Shown piece by piece: positions 17,322 through 28,168 of a stretch of 64,000 nt of DNA. Made by a program: the position numbers and the translations under genes. Origin of the DNA: Leptospira levettii (GTDB lineage Bacteria > Spirochaetota > Leptospiria > Leptospirales > Leptospiraceae). Location of the stretch: assembly GCF_002812085.1 (NCBI RefSeq), contig NZ_NPDM01000001.1:1-64000 (forward strand). Direction: 5' to 3'. The stretch's first letter is position 1; each line of letters begins with the position of its first letter. The notes below the pieces were generated by a model. The model had not been told where the DNA came from, made no database searches, and worked only from the letters and a program-made list of their open reading frames with translations.

Positions 17322-19082
17322 ATGACAGACCCACAAACTAGCCTGAGCAAATTCAGAAGTCTTCTTCATATTTCTTCCATTCTCAATGCAAACCTGGATT
17401 TGCACCAATTACTTCCTCTCATCATGTTATACTCCAAAGACTTATTGGAGGCAGAGGCAAGTTCCCTTTTCCTCTTGGAAAACGATGAGTTTTTATACTG
17501 CGAAGTAGCTCTGGGTGAAAAAGGAGAGATCATCCAAGAATACGCTAGATTGGAACTCGGAGAAGGCATCGTGGGAATGGTGGCAAAAGAAAAAAAACCA
17601 ATCGCATTAGTCGATGCTTACAAAGACCCAAGATTCAATCCAAGTATGGACAGACGTACTGGTTTCAAAACAAAATCTCTTATCTGTGTCCCACTCTTTG
17701 TAGAAGAAAGATTGATTGGAACTCTGGAAGTGATCAATAAAACAAATGATCGGATTTTTAATGATTCTGATTTAGAATATTTGATTTCTCTCTCAGAGGT
17801 TGCTGCCACTGCCATTCAAAATGCCAATGTCAAAGATAGTTTAGACAAACGAATTTTAGAACTTTCATTACTATATGAATTTGAAAAACTTTCTGTTTCG
17901 GAAAAAAGCCTAAACGAACTTGGGAAATGGATGTTAAACCGAGTTTTACAATACTTAGGTGCAAGTTCTGGAACCATTTACTTAGCAAATAACACCAAAC
18001 AAGAGTTAGGAATTCTTGCTGCCAAAGGAATCCCTGAAGATGCGTATGATCAAATCAAAGTTCCATATGGGAAAGGTGTTTCTGGTTGGGTCGCAGAAAA
18101 AAAAGAAAGCCTACTCATTCACAATTTGGATATGGACCCCCGTTATAATAAACTTTCACCTTACAAGTTTGAATCTAAATCTTTGATTTCGGCACCTCTC
18201 ATTTTCCAAAACGAGCTACTTGGTGTGATAAGCATCAACAACAAACTTTCTGGTTATGCATTCCAACATTCCGATTTAGACCTACTCACCAATATTGCAG
18301 CTAGACTCAGTAATACGATTAAAAATGCACAACTTTTCCACCAAATCGTAGACACAGGAAAAGAACTCAGTCGTGCCAAAAACATCATGCAAAAAATCAT
18401 GCCATCTGTTTTACCGCAAACAAAAGAACTGAGTTACGGAGTTTCACACATCCCACTCGAACAAGTTGGTGGTGATTTTTATGATGTAACACAAATTGAT
18501 GAAAACCATTATTCCATTTTGATTGCTGATATTTCAGGGCATGGACTTTCCGCAGCGGTTTTAGCTGCCATGTCTCATATGGTTTTAAAAAACTTTGAAC
18601 CAGAAATCAAACAAAGCCCTTCTTTATTTTTAACAACACTCAACCATATGTTGTTTGGTAAATTGGCTGGGAATTTTCTCACAGCATTCTATGGAATCAT
18701 CAACATCCAAGAAAACTCGATTCTCTGCGCCAATGCAGGCCACCATGCACCTTTCCTTCTCAAAACGGGAGAATCAATAGCAAAACCATTGGATGTAAAA
18801 GGAAAAATCCTCGGACTCATTCCAGATCTTTATTATGAAGAAAAAACATTCTCTTTTGGAAAAGGGGATAGGCTTGTACTCTATACAGATGGAATTACGG
18901 AACATATGTCAAAAGACCATAACAAACGTTATGATGACGAATTATTCCAAAATGCAATCACAAAAGGGATATCAAAAGTAGCACAAGAATGTGCGAACCT
19001 ACTCATCCAAGAAGCAAAGGATTATGTAGGTTCGGTAGAATTTGCAGATGATGTGACAATTCTCATTGTCGATCGAAAGTAA
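17322..19082 (+). CDS. GAF-GAF-PP2C (SpoIIE-type) serine phosphatase
   Basis: This soluble 586-residue protein has two GAF sensor domains (about 15-170 and 185-345) and a SpoIIE/RsbU-type PP2C domain (about 385-586). The metal-binding aspartates are in place: GGDFYD, IADISGHG, LYTDGITE and FADDVT. Known role of the family: dephosphorylation of STAS anti-sigma antagonists in partner-switching pathways. A STAS protein is encoded at 42854-43213, so it is a candidate substrate, unproven. The GAF domains suggest control by a small ligand or redox signal. No clear Shine-Dalgarno site precedes the ATG. Confidence 0.93.
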   Translation: MTDPQTSLSKFRSLLHISSILNANLDLHQLLPLIMLYSKDLLEAEASSLFLLENDEFLYCEVALGEKGEIIQEYARLELGEGIVGMVAKEKKPIALVDAYKDPRFNPSMDRRTGFKTKSLICVPLFVEERLIGTLEVINKTNDRIFNDSDLEYLISLSEVAATAIQNANVKDSLDKRILELSLLYEFEKLSVSEKSLNELGKWMLNRVLQYLGASSGTIYLANNTKQELGILAAKGIPEDAYDQIKVPYGKGVSGWVAEKKESLLIHNLDMDPRYNKLSPYKFESKSLISAPLIFQNELLGVISINNKLSGYAFQHSDLDLLTNIAARLSNTIKNAQLFHQIVDTGKELSRAKNIMQKIMPSVLPQTKELSYGVSHIPLEQVGGDFYDVTQIDENHYSILIADISGHGLSAAVLAAMSHMVLKNFEPEIKQSPSLFLTTLNHMLFGKLAGNFLTAFYGIINIQENSILCANAGHHAPFLLKTGESIAKPLDVKGKILGLIPDLYYEEKTFSFGKGDRLVLYTDGITEHMSKDHNKRYDDELFQNAITKGISKVAQECANLLIQEAKDYVGSVEFADDVTILIVDRK

Positions 19083-19087
19083 ACCTT

Positions 19088-19168
19088 AGACTAACAAAAT
19101 TGAATGTGATGTTAGTCTTATTGGTTATAAACACATTCCGTTAAGCTATTGCACTCTGAACCAATAAG
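19088..19168. repeat. Two overlapping inverted repeats between convergent genes
   Basis: AGACTAACA (19088-19096) pairs with TGTTAGTCT (19110-19118), and CTTATTGGTT (19117-19126) pairs with AACCAATAAG (19159-19168); both are perfect. They fill the gap between the phosphatase stop and the stop of the convergent lipoprotein. Neither stem is followed by a long T-run, so they may be transcript-end hairpins and not classical terminators. Confidence 0.45.
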
Positions 19169-19176
19169 CAACAGTT

Positions 19177-19818
19177 TCAAAGATCGATGGATTCGTTTCC
19201 TTTGTTTCGTAAGGTTTCGAGTAACTCTGGATTTTCCAAACAGTCTTTCGCCAAATCAGACTCAAATGCTTCCACTAACATTCGTAAGGATACATTAGAA
19301 GTTTCAAAATTCGAACCCCCATCCACAGAATCAGAAAATATAGGAAGTACAATATAAAACGGAATGGTTAACCAAGAAACAATCCTACGACCTTGGATTG
19401 GGTATGTATAATCTCGTATGATTTTTTTGTCTTCGCGGTCCATCAGAGTGAAGGTTACATTGGAATGGGTTTCCACAAACGAAGGGAAAATCCCCAGTGT
19501 GAGTAAAAACATAACCGCAGAAATACCTGCTGAATCAGTTCCAGTTTTGGTTGTATACGTAAGGTTTAACTTGGAAGTCCGACTCAGTTTGAAAAGTTTT
19601 GATTTGGCAAGTTCAAATTCCAATGCAGGCGAATTGTATAAATTTACTTTTGGAGATTCTTCCACGCGGATGAGATGAAACCGAATTTTATCTCCAGTGA
19701 TTTTGTCTGGGTCAACAGGTGTTTGGTTCGATTCATTTGCCAATGCAAAATAATGGAAGTTACAAGAAATAAAACTTAAGAATAGAAATGAGAATAAACA
19801 CCGAATCACGAATTTCAT
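19177..19818 (-). CDS. Hypothetical lipoprotein
   Basis: The 213-residue protein has a lipoprotein signal M-K-F-V-I-R... ending F-I-S-C with Cys19. I placed the start there because the frame upstream (ATG 19857) adds 13 residues that spoil the signal. AGGA lies 3 nt upstream of the chosen ATG. The mature part has a hydrophobic segment of ~20 residues near 105-125, with Ala and Gly before it (SAGISAVMFLLTLGIFPSF), and another near 155-165. No family is recognised. It is probably an envelope protein. Confidence 0.72.
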   Translation of the reverse strand: MKFVIRCLFSFLFLSFISCNFHYFALANESNQTPVDPDKITGDKIRFHLIRVEESPKVNLYNSPALEFELAKSKLFKLSRTSKLNLTYTTKTGTDSAGISAVMFLLTLGIFPSFVETHSNVTFTLMDREDKKIIRDYTYPIQGRRIVSWLTIPFYIVLPIFSDSVDGGSNFETSNVSLRMLVEAFESDLAKDCLENPELLETLRNKGNESIDL

Positions 19819-19861
19819 ACGTCCTGTTACACTGCCATACAACCATCCCAACTGCAAGCTG

Positions 19862-19953
19862 ATTTCCGCACAAGGGGGAGTAGCGGAAATCCTTATCGCA
19901 GGAAGCGATAAGATTGGAGCGGATCACCCGGTCCCTTTCCCTTAGGAAAGGGA
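19862..19953. repeat. Cluster of three perfect palindromes
   Basis: Three hairpins follow one another in 92 bp: ATTTCCGC/GCGGAAAT (19862-19869 with 19883-19890), CTTATCGC/GCGATAAG with a 5-nt loop (19892-19899 with 19905-19912), and TCCCTTTCC/GGAAAGGGA with a 4-nt loop (19932-19940 with 19945-19953). The last one spans the stop codon of the carbonic anhydrase-like gene. None has a T-run. The cluster may be a REP-like intergenic element that stabilises the 3' end of the upstream mRNA. Confidence 0.6.
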
Positions 19954-20475
19954 TGTGCCCCCAATCCCTTCCTTACGATAGTTTTCTTTGTACTTGGTAT
20001 AATTGTTTGCTGTGCGGGTGATGATCTCGCGGTCTTTGTCTGTGATGTCGCGGATGATTTTAGCGGGACTACCCATTACAAGGACACCGGGAGGGATTTT
20101 TTTCCCTGGAGGGACAAGGGATCCAGCGCCCACAAAGGACCATTCCCCAATCTCCACGTCGTCCATGAGCATGGCTCCCATCCCCACAAAACTATGATCT
20201 TTCAAAACACATCCATGGATGGTCGCATGGTGGCCAATGGATACATAATCCCCAATCGTGACAGGATACAAATCTCTTGCCACATGTACGAGTGTCATGT
20301 CTTGGATGTTCACATGTTTGCCAATGGTGATGGAATTCACGTCACCTCGTAACACACATTGGAACCAAATCGAGGACTCTTCCCCAATGCTGACTTTCCC
20401 AAGTACATCAGCGGAAGGTGCCACCCAGGCAGTGGGGTGGATGGAAGGTGTATGGCCTTGGAAAGAACGGATCAT
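19942..20475 (-). CDS. Gamma-carbonic anhydrase-like hexapeptide-repeat protein
   Basis: The 177-residue protein is made of left-handed beta-helix hexapeptide repeats ([16 protein letters not shown], then repeated [IV]G turns) and a short C-terminal helix. His64, His82 and His87 match the metal ligands of gamma-class carbonic anhydrases and of the YrdA/PaaY group. It is likely a cytoplasmic trimer; whether it hydrates CO2 or acts on another substrate cannot be told from sequence. It is divergent from the 2-oxoglutarate dehydrogenase operon. Confidence 0.9.
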   Translation of the reverse strand: MIRSFQGHTPSIHPTAWVAPSADVLGKVSIGEESSIWFQCVLRGDVNSITIGKHVNIQDMTLVHVARDLYPVTIGDYVSIGHHATIHGCVLKDHSFVGMGAMLMDDVEIGEWSFVGAGSLVPPGKKIPPGVLVMGSPAKIIRDITDKDREIITRTANNYTKYKENYRKEGIGGTSLS

Positions 20476-20633
20476 ACTTGCTACAGATCGGTGCCCAAAC
20501 TGAAACTCAAGGTCTTTTCGTTTTTTCCGCTTGCGTTTTTACCTTTAAGTAAGTTACGGTAGTCTTAGATTCAAATGGGATCTCACTCCTCAACAACGCT
20601 ATTTTTCTCTAAAAATCTGCTAAGGAATATTTC

Positions 20634-21866
20634 ATGGCAATAGACATCAAAGTCCCCGAGATGGGGGAATCCGTAACCGAAGCGACCATCAGTGCTTGGA
20701 CCAAAAAAGAAGGCGATGCTGTTAAAGTAGACGAAGTGCTCGCAATTTTAGAAACAGACAAAGTCTCATTAGAAATTCCTGCTCCTACCTCTGGGGTATT
20801 AAAATCCATCTCCAAAAAGGTGGGAGATGTGGTGCACGTGAGAGACATCATCGGTGCCATCGAAGAAGGTGCTGTGGCTTCTGCTCCTGTTAGTTCTAAC
20901 ACCCCTACTCCGAAAGCAGAAACTCCAAGCGCACAACCTAACACAGGAAAAGTGAACGAAGAACTTCCTCCTGCGGCTCGTAAACTCATCGAAGAAAATA
21001 AGTTAGACGCATCAAAAATCACAGGCACTGGTCGTAACGGACAAATCACAAAAGAAGATGTGATCCTCTATATGGAAAAAGGTGGCTCCAGTTCCGCTGG
21101 CACTTCTAAAGGAACATCACCAAGTCCTGAGATTCCAAAAGCAGTTGTGGTATCGGCAAACGCTGGTCCTAGAGAAACTGTTGTGCCGATGACGAAACTT
21201 CGCCAAACGATTGCTAATAGGCTTGTGAATGCACAACACACAGCAGCCATCCTCACTACGTTTAACGAAGTGGATATGGCGCCCATCATGGAACTTCGCA
21301 ATAAATACAAAGACAAGTTCAAAGAAACTCACGGTGTGGGTCTTGGGTTCATGTCACTTTTTACCAAAGCAGCTGTGGCAGCACTCAAAGCGTACCCTGC
21401 TATCAATGCAGAGATTCGTGGGACTGACATTGTCTACAAAAACTACTATGACATCGGAGTCGCAGTGGGTGGACCCAAAGGACTTGTGGTTCCCATTGTA
21501 CGCAATGCTGACTTACTCAGTTTTGCTCAAATCGAACAAGAGATTGCAAGGCTTGCGGGCAAAGTGAAAGACGGAAAAATTTCACTCGAAGATATGGAAG
21601 GGGGAACTTTTTCGATCTCCAATGGTGGTGTGTATGGATCAATGATGTCCACACCAATCCTCAACCCTCCCCAATCGGGAATTCTTGGAATGCACAACAT
21701 CGTCAAACGCGCGGTAGTTGTGAATGACCAAATTGTGATTCGTCCGATGATGTATCTTGCTCTTTCTTATGACCATAGAATTGTAGATGGAAAAGAAGCG
21801 GTGCAGTTCCTCGTGAAGATCAAAGAAATGGTAGAGGATCCAACAAGACTCCTCTTTGAGGTATAG
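20634..21866 (+). CDS. sucB: Dihydrolipoyl succinyltransferase, E2 of 2-oxoglutarate dehydrogenase
   Basis: The 410-residue E2 has an N-terminal lipoyl domain with the lipoylated Lys43 (ETDKVSLE), an Ala/Pro-rich linker, an E1/E3-binding domain (about 104-140, [15 protein letters not shown]) and a catalytic acyltransferase domain with [10 protein letters not shown] near the end. It transfers the succinyl group to CoA in the TCA cycle. TAAGGA lies about 9 nt upstream of the ATG. E3 begins 8 nt after the stop, so the operon order is E2, E3, E1. Confidence 0.97.
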   Translation: MAIDIKVPEMGESVTEATISAWTKKEGDAVKVDEVLAILETDKVSLEIPAPTSGVLKSISKKVGDVVHVRDIIGAIEEGAVASAPVSSNTPTPKAETPSAQPNTGKVNEELPPAARKLIEENKLDASKITGTGRNGQITKEDVILYMEKGGSSSAGTSKGTSPSPEIPKAVVVSANAGPRETVVPMTKLRQTIANRLVNAQHTAAILTTFNEVDMAPIMELRNKYKDKFKETHGVGLGFMSLFTKAAVAALKAYPAINAEIRGTDIVYKNYYDIGVAVGGPKGLVVPIVRNADLLSFAQIEQEIARLAGKVKDGKISLEDMEGGTFSISNGGVYGSMMSTPILNPPQSGILGMHNIVKRAVVVNDQIVIRPMMYLALSYDHRIVDGKEAVQFLVKIKEMVEDPTRLLFEV

Positions 21867-21874
21867 TTACCAAT

Positions 21875-23281
21875 ATGGAACAATATGATATCGTTGTCAT
21901 AGGGGCAGGTCCTGGTGGGTATGTGGCTGCTGTTCGCGCAGCCCAACTCGGGAAAAAAGTAGCCATCATTGAAAAAAGAAAAACACTCGGAGGGACTTGT
22001 CTCAACGTGGGTTGTATTCCTTCTAAAGCACTTCTTGATTCATCAGAAGAGTATCACAAAACCAAACATAAATTAGCGGATCATGGAATCTCCGTGAAAG
22101 ATGTCAAAATCGATATCGCGAAGATGATGGCTCGTAAAGACAAAGTGGTAAATGAAGTGACATCAGGTGTTGACTATCTGATGAAAAAAAATAAAATCAC
22201 TCGATACTTGGGACATGCAAGTTTCATTTCTAAAAACGAAATTTCGATCACGGCAGAAGATGGAAAAAAAGAATCTATCTCCGGAACGAATATCATCATA
22301 GCATCGGGTTCTTCTCCCATTGAAATTCCTCCACTCCCTGTGGATGGAAAAAACATTGTTACCTCAGACCACGCCATTGCACTTGATGCAGTGCCAGAAC
22401 ACCTCATCATCGTGGGTGCAGGAGTCATTGGACTCGAACTAGGATCTGTTTGGTTACGCCTTGGTGCAAAAGTCACTGTCGTGGAACTCATGCCACGCCT
22501 TTTTGGAACCGCTGACCAAGCGATGGCAAGTCTTGCCGAACGACTCCTCACTGGGCAAGGGATTAATTTTCTATTCGAAACCAAAGTGCACGGTGCAAAG
22601 GTAAAAGGGAAAAAAGTAGAAGTCGAAATCGAAGGGAAAGACGGCAAAAAAACCATCCTCGAAGGCGACAAGGTACTTGTTTCCATTGGTCGCCGTCCGA
22701 ACACAGATGGACTTGGTGCCAAAGAAATTGGTATTGAGATGACAGACCGTGGTCGCATCAAAGTAGAACCTAACAAATTCCAAACGAACATTCCTAACAT
22801 TTATGCCATTGGGGATGTGATTGATGGACCGATGTTAGCTCACAAAGCAGAAGACGAAGGCATTGCTGTTGCCGAACTCATTTGCGGAAAGTATGGCCAT
22901 GTGAATTACAAAGCCATTCCTTGGATCGTTTATACTTGGCCAGAAGTGGCATGGGTTGGTCTTGGGGAAGAAGAACTCAAAGCAAAAGGCATCGAATACA
23001 AAGTGGGTAAGTACATGTTCAAACCCAATGCTCGTGCCAAAGCAATGAACGAAACAGATGGACAAGTGAAAGTCCTCGCTGACAAAAAAACGGACAAACT
23101 CCTTGGGGTTTACATCGTAGGACCAAGGGCTTCTGACATGATTGCAGAAGCCGCAGTTGCGTTTGAGTTTGGTGCTAGTGCGGAAGACATTGCTCGTTCT
23201 ACACATGCTCACCCCACTCTTTCTGAAGTCCTCAGAGAAGCGGCGATGGATGCTGATGCAAAATGGTCCATCCATTCGTAA
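21875..23281 (+). CDS. lpdA: Dihydrolipoyl dehydrogenase, E3
   Basis: The 468-residue FAD enzyme reoxidises the lipoyl arm of E2 and makes NADH. It has the FAD motif GAGPGGYVA, the redox-active disulfide Cys42/Cys47 in [13 protein letters not shown], an NAD motif [10 protein letters not shown], and the C-terminal HAHPTLSE with the catalytic His-Glu pair. It lies between E2 and E1 with spacings of 8 and 34 nt, so it is the dedicated E3 of this complex, though it may also serve other lipoyl enzymes. Confidence 0.97.
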   Translation: MEQYDIVVIGAGPGGYVAAVRAAQLGKKVAIIEKRKTLGGTCLNVGCIPSKALLDSSEEYHKTKHKLADHGISVKDVKIDIAKMMARKDKVVNEVTSGVDYLMKKNKITRYLGHASFISKNEISITAEDGKKESISGTNIIIASGSSPIEIPPLPVDGKNIVTSDHAIALDAVPEHLIIVGAGVIGLELGSVWLRLGAKVTVVELMPRLFGTADQAMASLAERLLTGQGINFLFETKVHGAKVKGKKVEVEIEGKDGKKTILEGDKVLVSIGRRPNTDGLGAKEIGIEMTDRGRIKVEPNKFQTNIPNIYAIGDVIDGPMLAHKAEDEGIAVAELICGKYGHVNYKAIPWIVYTWPEVAWVGLGEEELKAKGIEYKVGKYMFKPNARAKAMNETDGQVKVLADKKTDKLLGVYIVGPRASDMIAEAAVAFEFGASAEDIARSTHAHPTLSEVLREAAMDADAKWSIHS

Positions 23282-23315
23282 TGAAACAGTTGTTTTGTTG
23301 TTTTAGGGAGATTAT

Positions 23316-26084
23316 ATGACAACCGATCAGATGATGAGTTTATACGGCGATAACGTTGTATTATTGGAAGAGTATTACAAACAGTTCAAAGAAGATCCAT
23401 CTTCTTTATCCAAGGATTGGATCGATTTTTTTGGGGAATTGGAAAGATCTTCAGTTTCGAACAATGGTTCGAATGGAGGTGGGTTCAATGGAAATGGATA
23501 TGTAAACTACACATCCACCGAACATCGTAAAGACTCCTCTCTCAGTGATTTTGGTATCATCAACCTTCTCAATGCTTACAGAAGACAAGGTCACTTAGCT
23601 GCAAACCTCGATCCACTGGGAATCAACAAACCTAACCGTGAATTCATTGATCTCAAAATTAAAGCACTCAAACAATCTGACTTAGATACAGAAGTGGATT
23701 CTGGGATCAACAATCTTGGAAAAACAAAATTAAAGAACGTCATTGATTGGTTTGAAAAAACGTACTGTGGTTCCATTGGTTGTGAACACTACTATTTGGT
23801 AAATGATGAGGAACGTGAGTGGTTACAAAACCGTATGGAACCACTTGCCAATAACGAACCTATCTCAAAAAAGACCGCCTTACGTTTGTTTGAAAAACTT
23901 TACCAAGCAGATAGTTTCGAAAACTTCCTCGCTAAAAAATTCGTAGGTAAAAAACGTTTTTCTCTAGAAGGTGGGGAAACAATGATCCCTATGCTTGATA
24001 CCCTTGTGGAAGAAGCGGGGGGTCACAAAATGGATGCCCTAGTCATTGGAATGGCCCATAGAGGACGACTCAACGTTCTTGTGAACATCATCCGTAAACC
24101 TGCTGGCCTTATTTTTGCTGAGTTTGAAGAAAAACTAAACCCAGGCCAACTTGGGTATGCAGACGTAAAATACCACTTAGGGTATTCTAATCATGTCATG
24201 ACCCATTACGGGAAAGAAGTGAAACTTTCCCTTGCCTTTAACCCTTCTCACTTAGAAGCCGTAGACCCAGTGATTTTTGGATCGGTCCGAGCACGCCAAG
24301 AAATGGCGAAAGACATGGATCGTTCTAAATTTATGCCAGTTGCCATCCACGGAGATGCCGCATTTGCGGGCCAAGGTGTAGTTGCAGAAACTCTCAACAT
24401 GATGAACCTGGAAGGTTACACAGTGGGTGGAACTTTCCACATTGTGATCAATAACCAAATTGGATTCACCACTCTCCCTAGTGAATCACGATCTACTTTA
24501 TATGCAACAGACCTTGCCAAAGGGTTTCAAGTTCCCATTTTCCACGTGAATGGAGACGACCCTGAAGCAGCATACCGAGTCACAAAACTGGCGTTAGAAT
24601 ACCGTCAAAAATTCAAAAAAGATGTGATCATCGATTTGATTTGTTATAGAAGGCTTGGTCACAATGAAACGGACGAACCAACTTTCACACAACCTCAGAT
24701 GTATGACATCATCAAAAAACACCCAAAAACAATTTCTCTTTACGAAGAAAAATTATTACAACGTGGGGACATTACAAAAGAAGAAATCCAATTCATCAAA
24801 GACGGGATCCAACAAGGACTCGAAACTTCCTTCCAACAGGCAAAGGAAAAAGACACTCGCATTACAGTGGATACACTAGGCGGGGTTTGGTCTAGATACA
24901 CCAAAGAACCACTCGATTCTGATGTCCATACGGAACTCCTCCAACAACAATTAGGTGGGATTGTGAAAGCAGTGACTACCTTACCGGAAGGATTTACAGC
25001 CAATCCAAAACACATCAAAGTGTTGGAAGACCGGAAAAAAATGGGTGCTGGTGAACTTCCAATTGATTGGGGATTTGCGGAATCACTTTCCTTCGGATCC
25101 ATTTTGGAGAATGGATTCCCAATTCGACTTGGGGGACAAGATGCCCAAAGGGGAACTTTCTCTCATAGACATGCAACACTCTCTGATATTGTGAATGGTA
25201 AAAAACTGACACTTCTCAATCATATCAGCGACAAACAGGCAAAGATCGAAATTGTAAACTCATCTCTTTCGGAATATTCCTGTCTTGGTTTTGAGTATGG
25301 TTATTCCCTTGCCGATCCAAGTAGCCTTGTGATGTGGGAAGCACAGTTTGGTGACTTTGCTAACAATGCACAGGTGATCTTTGACCAGTTCATTTCCAGT
25401 TCTGAAATCAAGTGGCAAAGGATGTCTGGTCTTGTTTGTTTATTACCACATGGTTACGAAGGCCAAGGTCCAGAACACTCATCTGCAAGGCTGGAAAGGT
25501 TCTTACAACTTTGTGCACTCGACAACATCCAAGTGGCAAACCTCACCACTCCAGCGCAGTATTTCCATATCCTTCGCCGCCAAATCTTACAAAGTTTTAG
25601 AAAGCCACTCATCATCATGACACCGAAGTCTCTCCTTCGATTGAAAGATGCAGCTTCTAGTTTAGAAGATATTACAACAGGGGCATTTAAAAAGATCCTT
25701 CCGGATCCAGTGGCAAAACCTGATAAAGTGGAAAAACTACTTTTTTGCTCTGGAAAGGTTTATTATGACCTACGTAAGGCGATTGATGCTCAAAAATTAG
25801 AAAATGTAGCAGTCGTTCGTATTGAACAACTTTATCCTTTCCCTGAAAACCATATCAAACAAATGATCACCAGTTACGGAAAACTGAAAAAGTTTGTATG
25901 GGTTCAGGAAGAACCAAAAAACCAAGGTGCTTGGTTCTTTGTGAGAGATCGTATCGAAGCAGTGATGCCGGAAAACAAACGTCTGCATTATGCAGGTCGT
26001 TCGGAATTCCCAAGCCCAGCTTGTGGACACGTGGTCACTCACTTAAAGGAACAAGAAGACTTAGTAAAGGATGCTTTGTCATAA
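23316..26084 (+). CDS. sucA: 2-oxoglutarate dehydrogenase, E1 component
   Basis: The 922-residue thiamine-diphosphate enzyme decarboxylates 2-oxoglutarate and loads the lipoyl arm of E2. The N-terminal helix ([20 protein letters not shown]), the TPP-binding region (GDAAFAGQG to NNQIGFTT) and the C-terminal transketolase-like domains are all present and the length is close to the E. coli enzyme (933). AGGGAGA lies 6 nt upstream of the ATG. E1 comes last in the operon, where most bacteria put it first. An intrinsic terminator follows. Confidence 0.97.
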   Translation: MTTDQMMSLYGDNVVLLEEYYKQFKEDPSSLSKDWIDFFGELERSSVSNNGSNGGGFNGNGYVNYTSTEHRKDSSLSDFGIINLLNAYRRQGHLAANLDPLGINKPNREFIDLKIKALKQSDLDTEVDSGINNLGKTKLKNVIDWFEKTYCGSIGCEHYYLVNDEEREWLQNRMEPLANNEPISKKTALRLFEKLYQADSFENFLAKKFVGKKRFSLEGGETMIPMLDTLVEEAGGHKMDALVIGMAHRGRLNVLVNIIRKPAGLIFAEFEEKLNPGQLGYADVKYHLGYSNHVMTHYGKEVKLSLAFNPSHLEAVDPVIFGSVRARQEMAKDMDRSKFMPVAIHGDAAFAGQGVVAETLNMMNLEGYTVGGTFHIVINNQIGFTTLPSESRSTLYATDLAKGFQVPIFHVNGDDPEAAYRVTKLALEYRQKFKKDVIIDLICYRRLGHNETDEPTFTQPQMYDIIKKHPKTISLYEEKLLQRGDITKEEIQFIKDGIQQGLETSFQQAKEKDTRITVDTLGGVWSRYTKEPLDSDVHTELLQQQLGGIVKAVTTLPEGFTANPKHIKVLEDRKKMGAGELPIDWGFAESLSFGSILENGFPIRLGGQDAQRGTFSHRHATLSDIVNGKKLTLLNHISDKQAKIEIVNSSLSEYSCLGFEYGYSLADPSSLVMWEAQFGDFANNAQVIFDQFISSSEIKWQRMSGLVCLLPHGYEGQGPEHSSARLERFLQLCALDNIQVANLTTPAQYFHILRRQILQSFRKPLIIMTPKSLLRLKDAASSLEDITTGAFKKILPDPVAKPDKVEKLLFCSGKVYYDLRKAIDAQKLENVAVVRIEQLYPFPENHIKQMITSYGKLKKFVWVQEEPKNQGAWFFVRDRIEAVMPENKRLHYAGRSEFPSPACGHVVTHLKEQEDLVKDALS

Positions 26085-26168
26085 ACAAACACCAAACGGT
26101 AGGATACTTTTGTTTTAAATCGGCAAAGGTTTGACCACCGCTCCTACTTTGTTTTCAAACGTAAAAAT

Positions 26169-26197
26169 AAAAAACCCCAAATCAATTGGGGTTTTTT
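26169..26197. terminator. Bidirectional intrinsic terminator after sucA
   Basis: AAAAAACCCCAA (26169-26180) pairs with TTGGGGTTTTTT (26186-26197) around a 5-nt loop. The GC core with A and T tracts on each side can end transcription from both directions: sucA from the left and the hypothetical gene ending at 26262 from the right. Confidence 0.88.
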
Positions 26198-26261
26198 ATT
26201 AATTCTTTAATCATGGGAATCTTGAATGAAGATTGTGTCCAAGTTTGGGGGAATGATTCGT

Positions 26262-27032
26262 TTACTGGTTTTGTTCAGGAGGAGAAGGAGACTCTAGTGA
26301 ACCACTTAAGATTCCTTTTGTTGTGACAACATCATAATCATACACATGCAGTTTGATGTTAGGTTCGGGGAGTTTTTTCCTAACATTTTTTGGTTCTGGT
26401 TCAGGGTTTCTACCCAAAATCAATGTTAGGTGATTTCTCATAGAATTAAATAAAAGTTTTCTAAAATGATACCCTTGTGGTAACACGGAATCTAATTTAT
26501 TTGTTTCTGGATCAAAGAGATAAACAAATTTGTGGTCTTTGTAATTGAGGACTCCATCCAAATTACTATCCTCTGTCACCGCGAAGATCAAAATTTTTTT
26601 TTCAATTTGTAAGACATCTTCTTTTGGATCATCAATGGTGTTTAACACTGATTTTTTAGAAAACTCTCCCACAAAAAAATCCCAAATGTAAACATCATGA
26701 GGGAATAGTTTTTGGATTTTCCCATCCTTCAAACTGATCGAATATAAGTTACGTGCATGAGTTAAAATGCCATCGGGTCCAAATCCACCTGATTCAGTCA
26801 CAAGCCCATGTGGGTAGATAAAGTATTGTTTCCAATAAATTTTACCATTCCCATCTTCTAAATCTAAACTGTCAGTAGGTTCAGGAGAGGTGTCTTTTTC
26901 TTTGGACTCTGGATTCTCCACAGTCACTTCATAACCACCATCATAGAGGCGCCAACTTTTAGACAAACTAAAAGTTAACACCGCAAGGATGAGTAAAAAG
27001 AATAAAAAGACTCCTACCCGAAGTTTTTCCAT
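26262..27032 (-). CDS. Hypothetical membrane-anchored protein
   Basis: The 256-residue protein has an N-terminal membrane anchor (about 7-24), an acidic, Pro/Ser/Thr-rich linker (about 38-60) and a beta-rich domain. DSNLDGVLNYKD near residue 155 looks like a calcium-binding EF-hand-like or dockerin-like loop. I recognise no family. Its start overlaps the stop of the upstream DegT gene as TAATG, so the two are translationally coupled. It ends in a Pro/Ser-rich tail. Confidence 0.75.
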   Translation of the reverse strand: MEKLRVGVFLFFLLILAVLTFSLSKSWRLYDGGYEVTVENPESKEKDTSPEPTDSLDLEDGNGKIYWKQYFIYPHGLVTESGGFGPDGILTHARNLYSISLKDGKIQKLFPHDVYIWDFFVGEFSKKSVLNTIDDPKEDVLQIEKKILIFAVTEDSNLDGVLNYKDHKFVYLFDPETNKLDSVLPQGYHFRKLLFNSMRNHLTLILGRNPEPEPKNVRKKLPEPNIKLHVYDYDVVTTKGILSGSLESPSPPEQNQ

Positions 27033-28153
27033 TATTTACTAGCGTTATACGCCTTAATCGCACTCAATACTTCATCCATTTCCGAACTTGTCATATAAGC
27101 AAAGAGTGGAAAGTTGAGAACTGATTTTGAAATCCGACGTGCATTTCCATCGTTTCCAAATCGTTCAATGAGGTAAGGTTTGGCTCCTGGTTGGTCTGAC
27201 ATCGCACCTGGATAGATGTTCCCAAAGCCGATTCCTTTTTCTTTTAAGACAGCTTCAATTTTGGGACGAACTTCTGGATCCACCAATGTCACGTTACAAT
27301 ATCCATTTTCCTCATACCCTTTTGGTGGTTGGATCACTCCAATCCCAAGTCCTGGTAATTCCTTATAATAGATGTTTTGCGAGGATTTTCGTGAATCGAT
27401 TCTTTTTTGTAAGTGTTTTAGTGAAAGATTGAGGAATGCTGCTTGTAAGGAATCAAGTCTTGAGTTCCAACCCACGAGGCCGTGTTCGTAGTGGGATGTC
27501 CTTCCATGATTCACAAGTCGCCTTGTGACAACAGACAATTCTTCATCATTCGTAAAAACAGCACCACCATCACCCGCTGCACCTAACACCTTTGCTGGGT
27601 AAAAGGAAGTAGTTGAGATGAGTGCCTCTTTGTAGAGTGATTTTCCATTGTGTTTGACACCGAAACATTGAGCACCATCTTCAATGAGAGCTACATTTTT
27701 TTCTTTGCAAAACTTACGGAGTTCTTCAATTTTTGCAGTTCCCCATCCATACAAATGAACAACAAGAGCTGCCTTTGGTTTTACTTTTTCAACTGCTTGT
27801 TGGAAAACTTGGAAATCCATTTGTAAATCCACTGGGTTTGTATCCACCGTGTAGGGATCTCCTCCCACATTCACAACTGCTTCGAAGGTTGCCCAAAAAG
27901 TAGAGTCAGGTAATAATACTTTATCACCACGTCCCACACCAACTGCGCGTAACGCCAGTTGTAAGGCATCAGTTCCATTCGCACAACCAATCGCATATTT
28001 GGTTTCTGCCCAAGTAGCAAGGTTAGTTTCTAAATCAGTGACTTCGTTTCCGCCAATGAACTGTGCGTTTTCGGACATGGACTTTACTTTTTCATTCCAG
28101 GTGTCCAAAAATCCTGGTTCAAATCGTTTGATATCTATAAATGGAACTGCCAT
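27032..28153 (-). CDS. DegT/DnrJ/EryC1-family PLP aminotransferase
   Basis: The 373-residue enzyme belongs to the sugar aminotransferase family. The PLP Schiff-base lysine is Lys188 in [14 protein letters not shown], preceded by the EDGAQ motif with the Asp that contacts the PLP ring. Such enzymes make amino sugars for lipopolysaccharide and other glycans. No sugar-nucleotide epimerase or dehydratase lies nearby, so the exact substrate is not inferred. It is in a minus-strand cluster with pdxA, which helps make its cofactor, though this may be chance. Confidence 0.92.
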   Translation of the reverse strand: MAVPFIDIKRFEPGFLDTWNEKVKSMSENAQFIGGNEVTDLETNLATWAETKYAIGCANGTDALQLALRAVGVGRGDKVLLPDSTFWATFEAVVNVGGDPYTVDTNPVDLQMDFQVFQQAVEKVKPKAALVVHLYGWGTAKIEELRKFCKEKNVALIEDGAQCFGVKHNGKSLYKEALISTTSFYPAKVLGAAGDGGAVFTNDEELSVVTRRLVNHGRTSHYEHGLVGWNSRLDSLQAAFLNLSLKHLQKRIDSRKSSQNIYYKELPGLGIGVIQPPKGYEENGYCNVTLVDPEVRPKIEAVLKEKGIGFGNIYPGAMSDQPGAKPYLIERFGNDGNARRISKSVLNFPLFAYMTSSEMDEVLSAIKAYNASK

Positions 28154-28168
28154 TGTTCGCCCTTTTCT

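Noticed and set aside
22174..23275. Long antisense frames of 208 and 146 codons in lpdA
   Set aside because: They lie wholly inside lpdA, and their composition (rich in Ser, Pro, Phe, Cys) is typical of a shadow frame.
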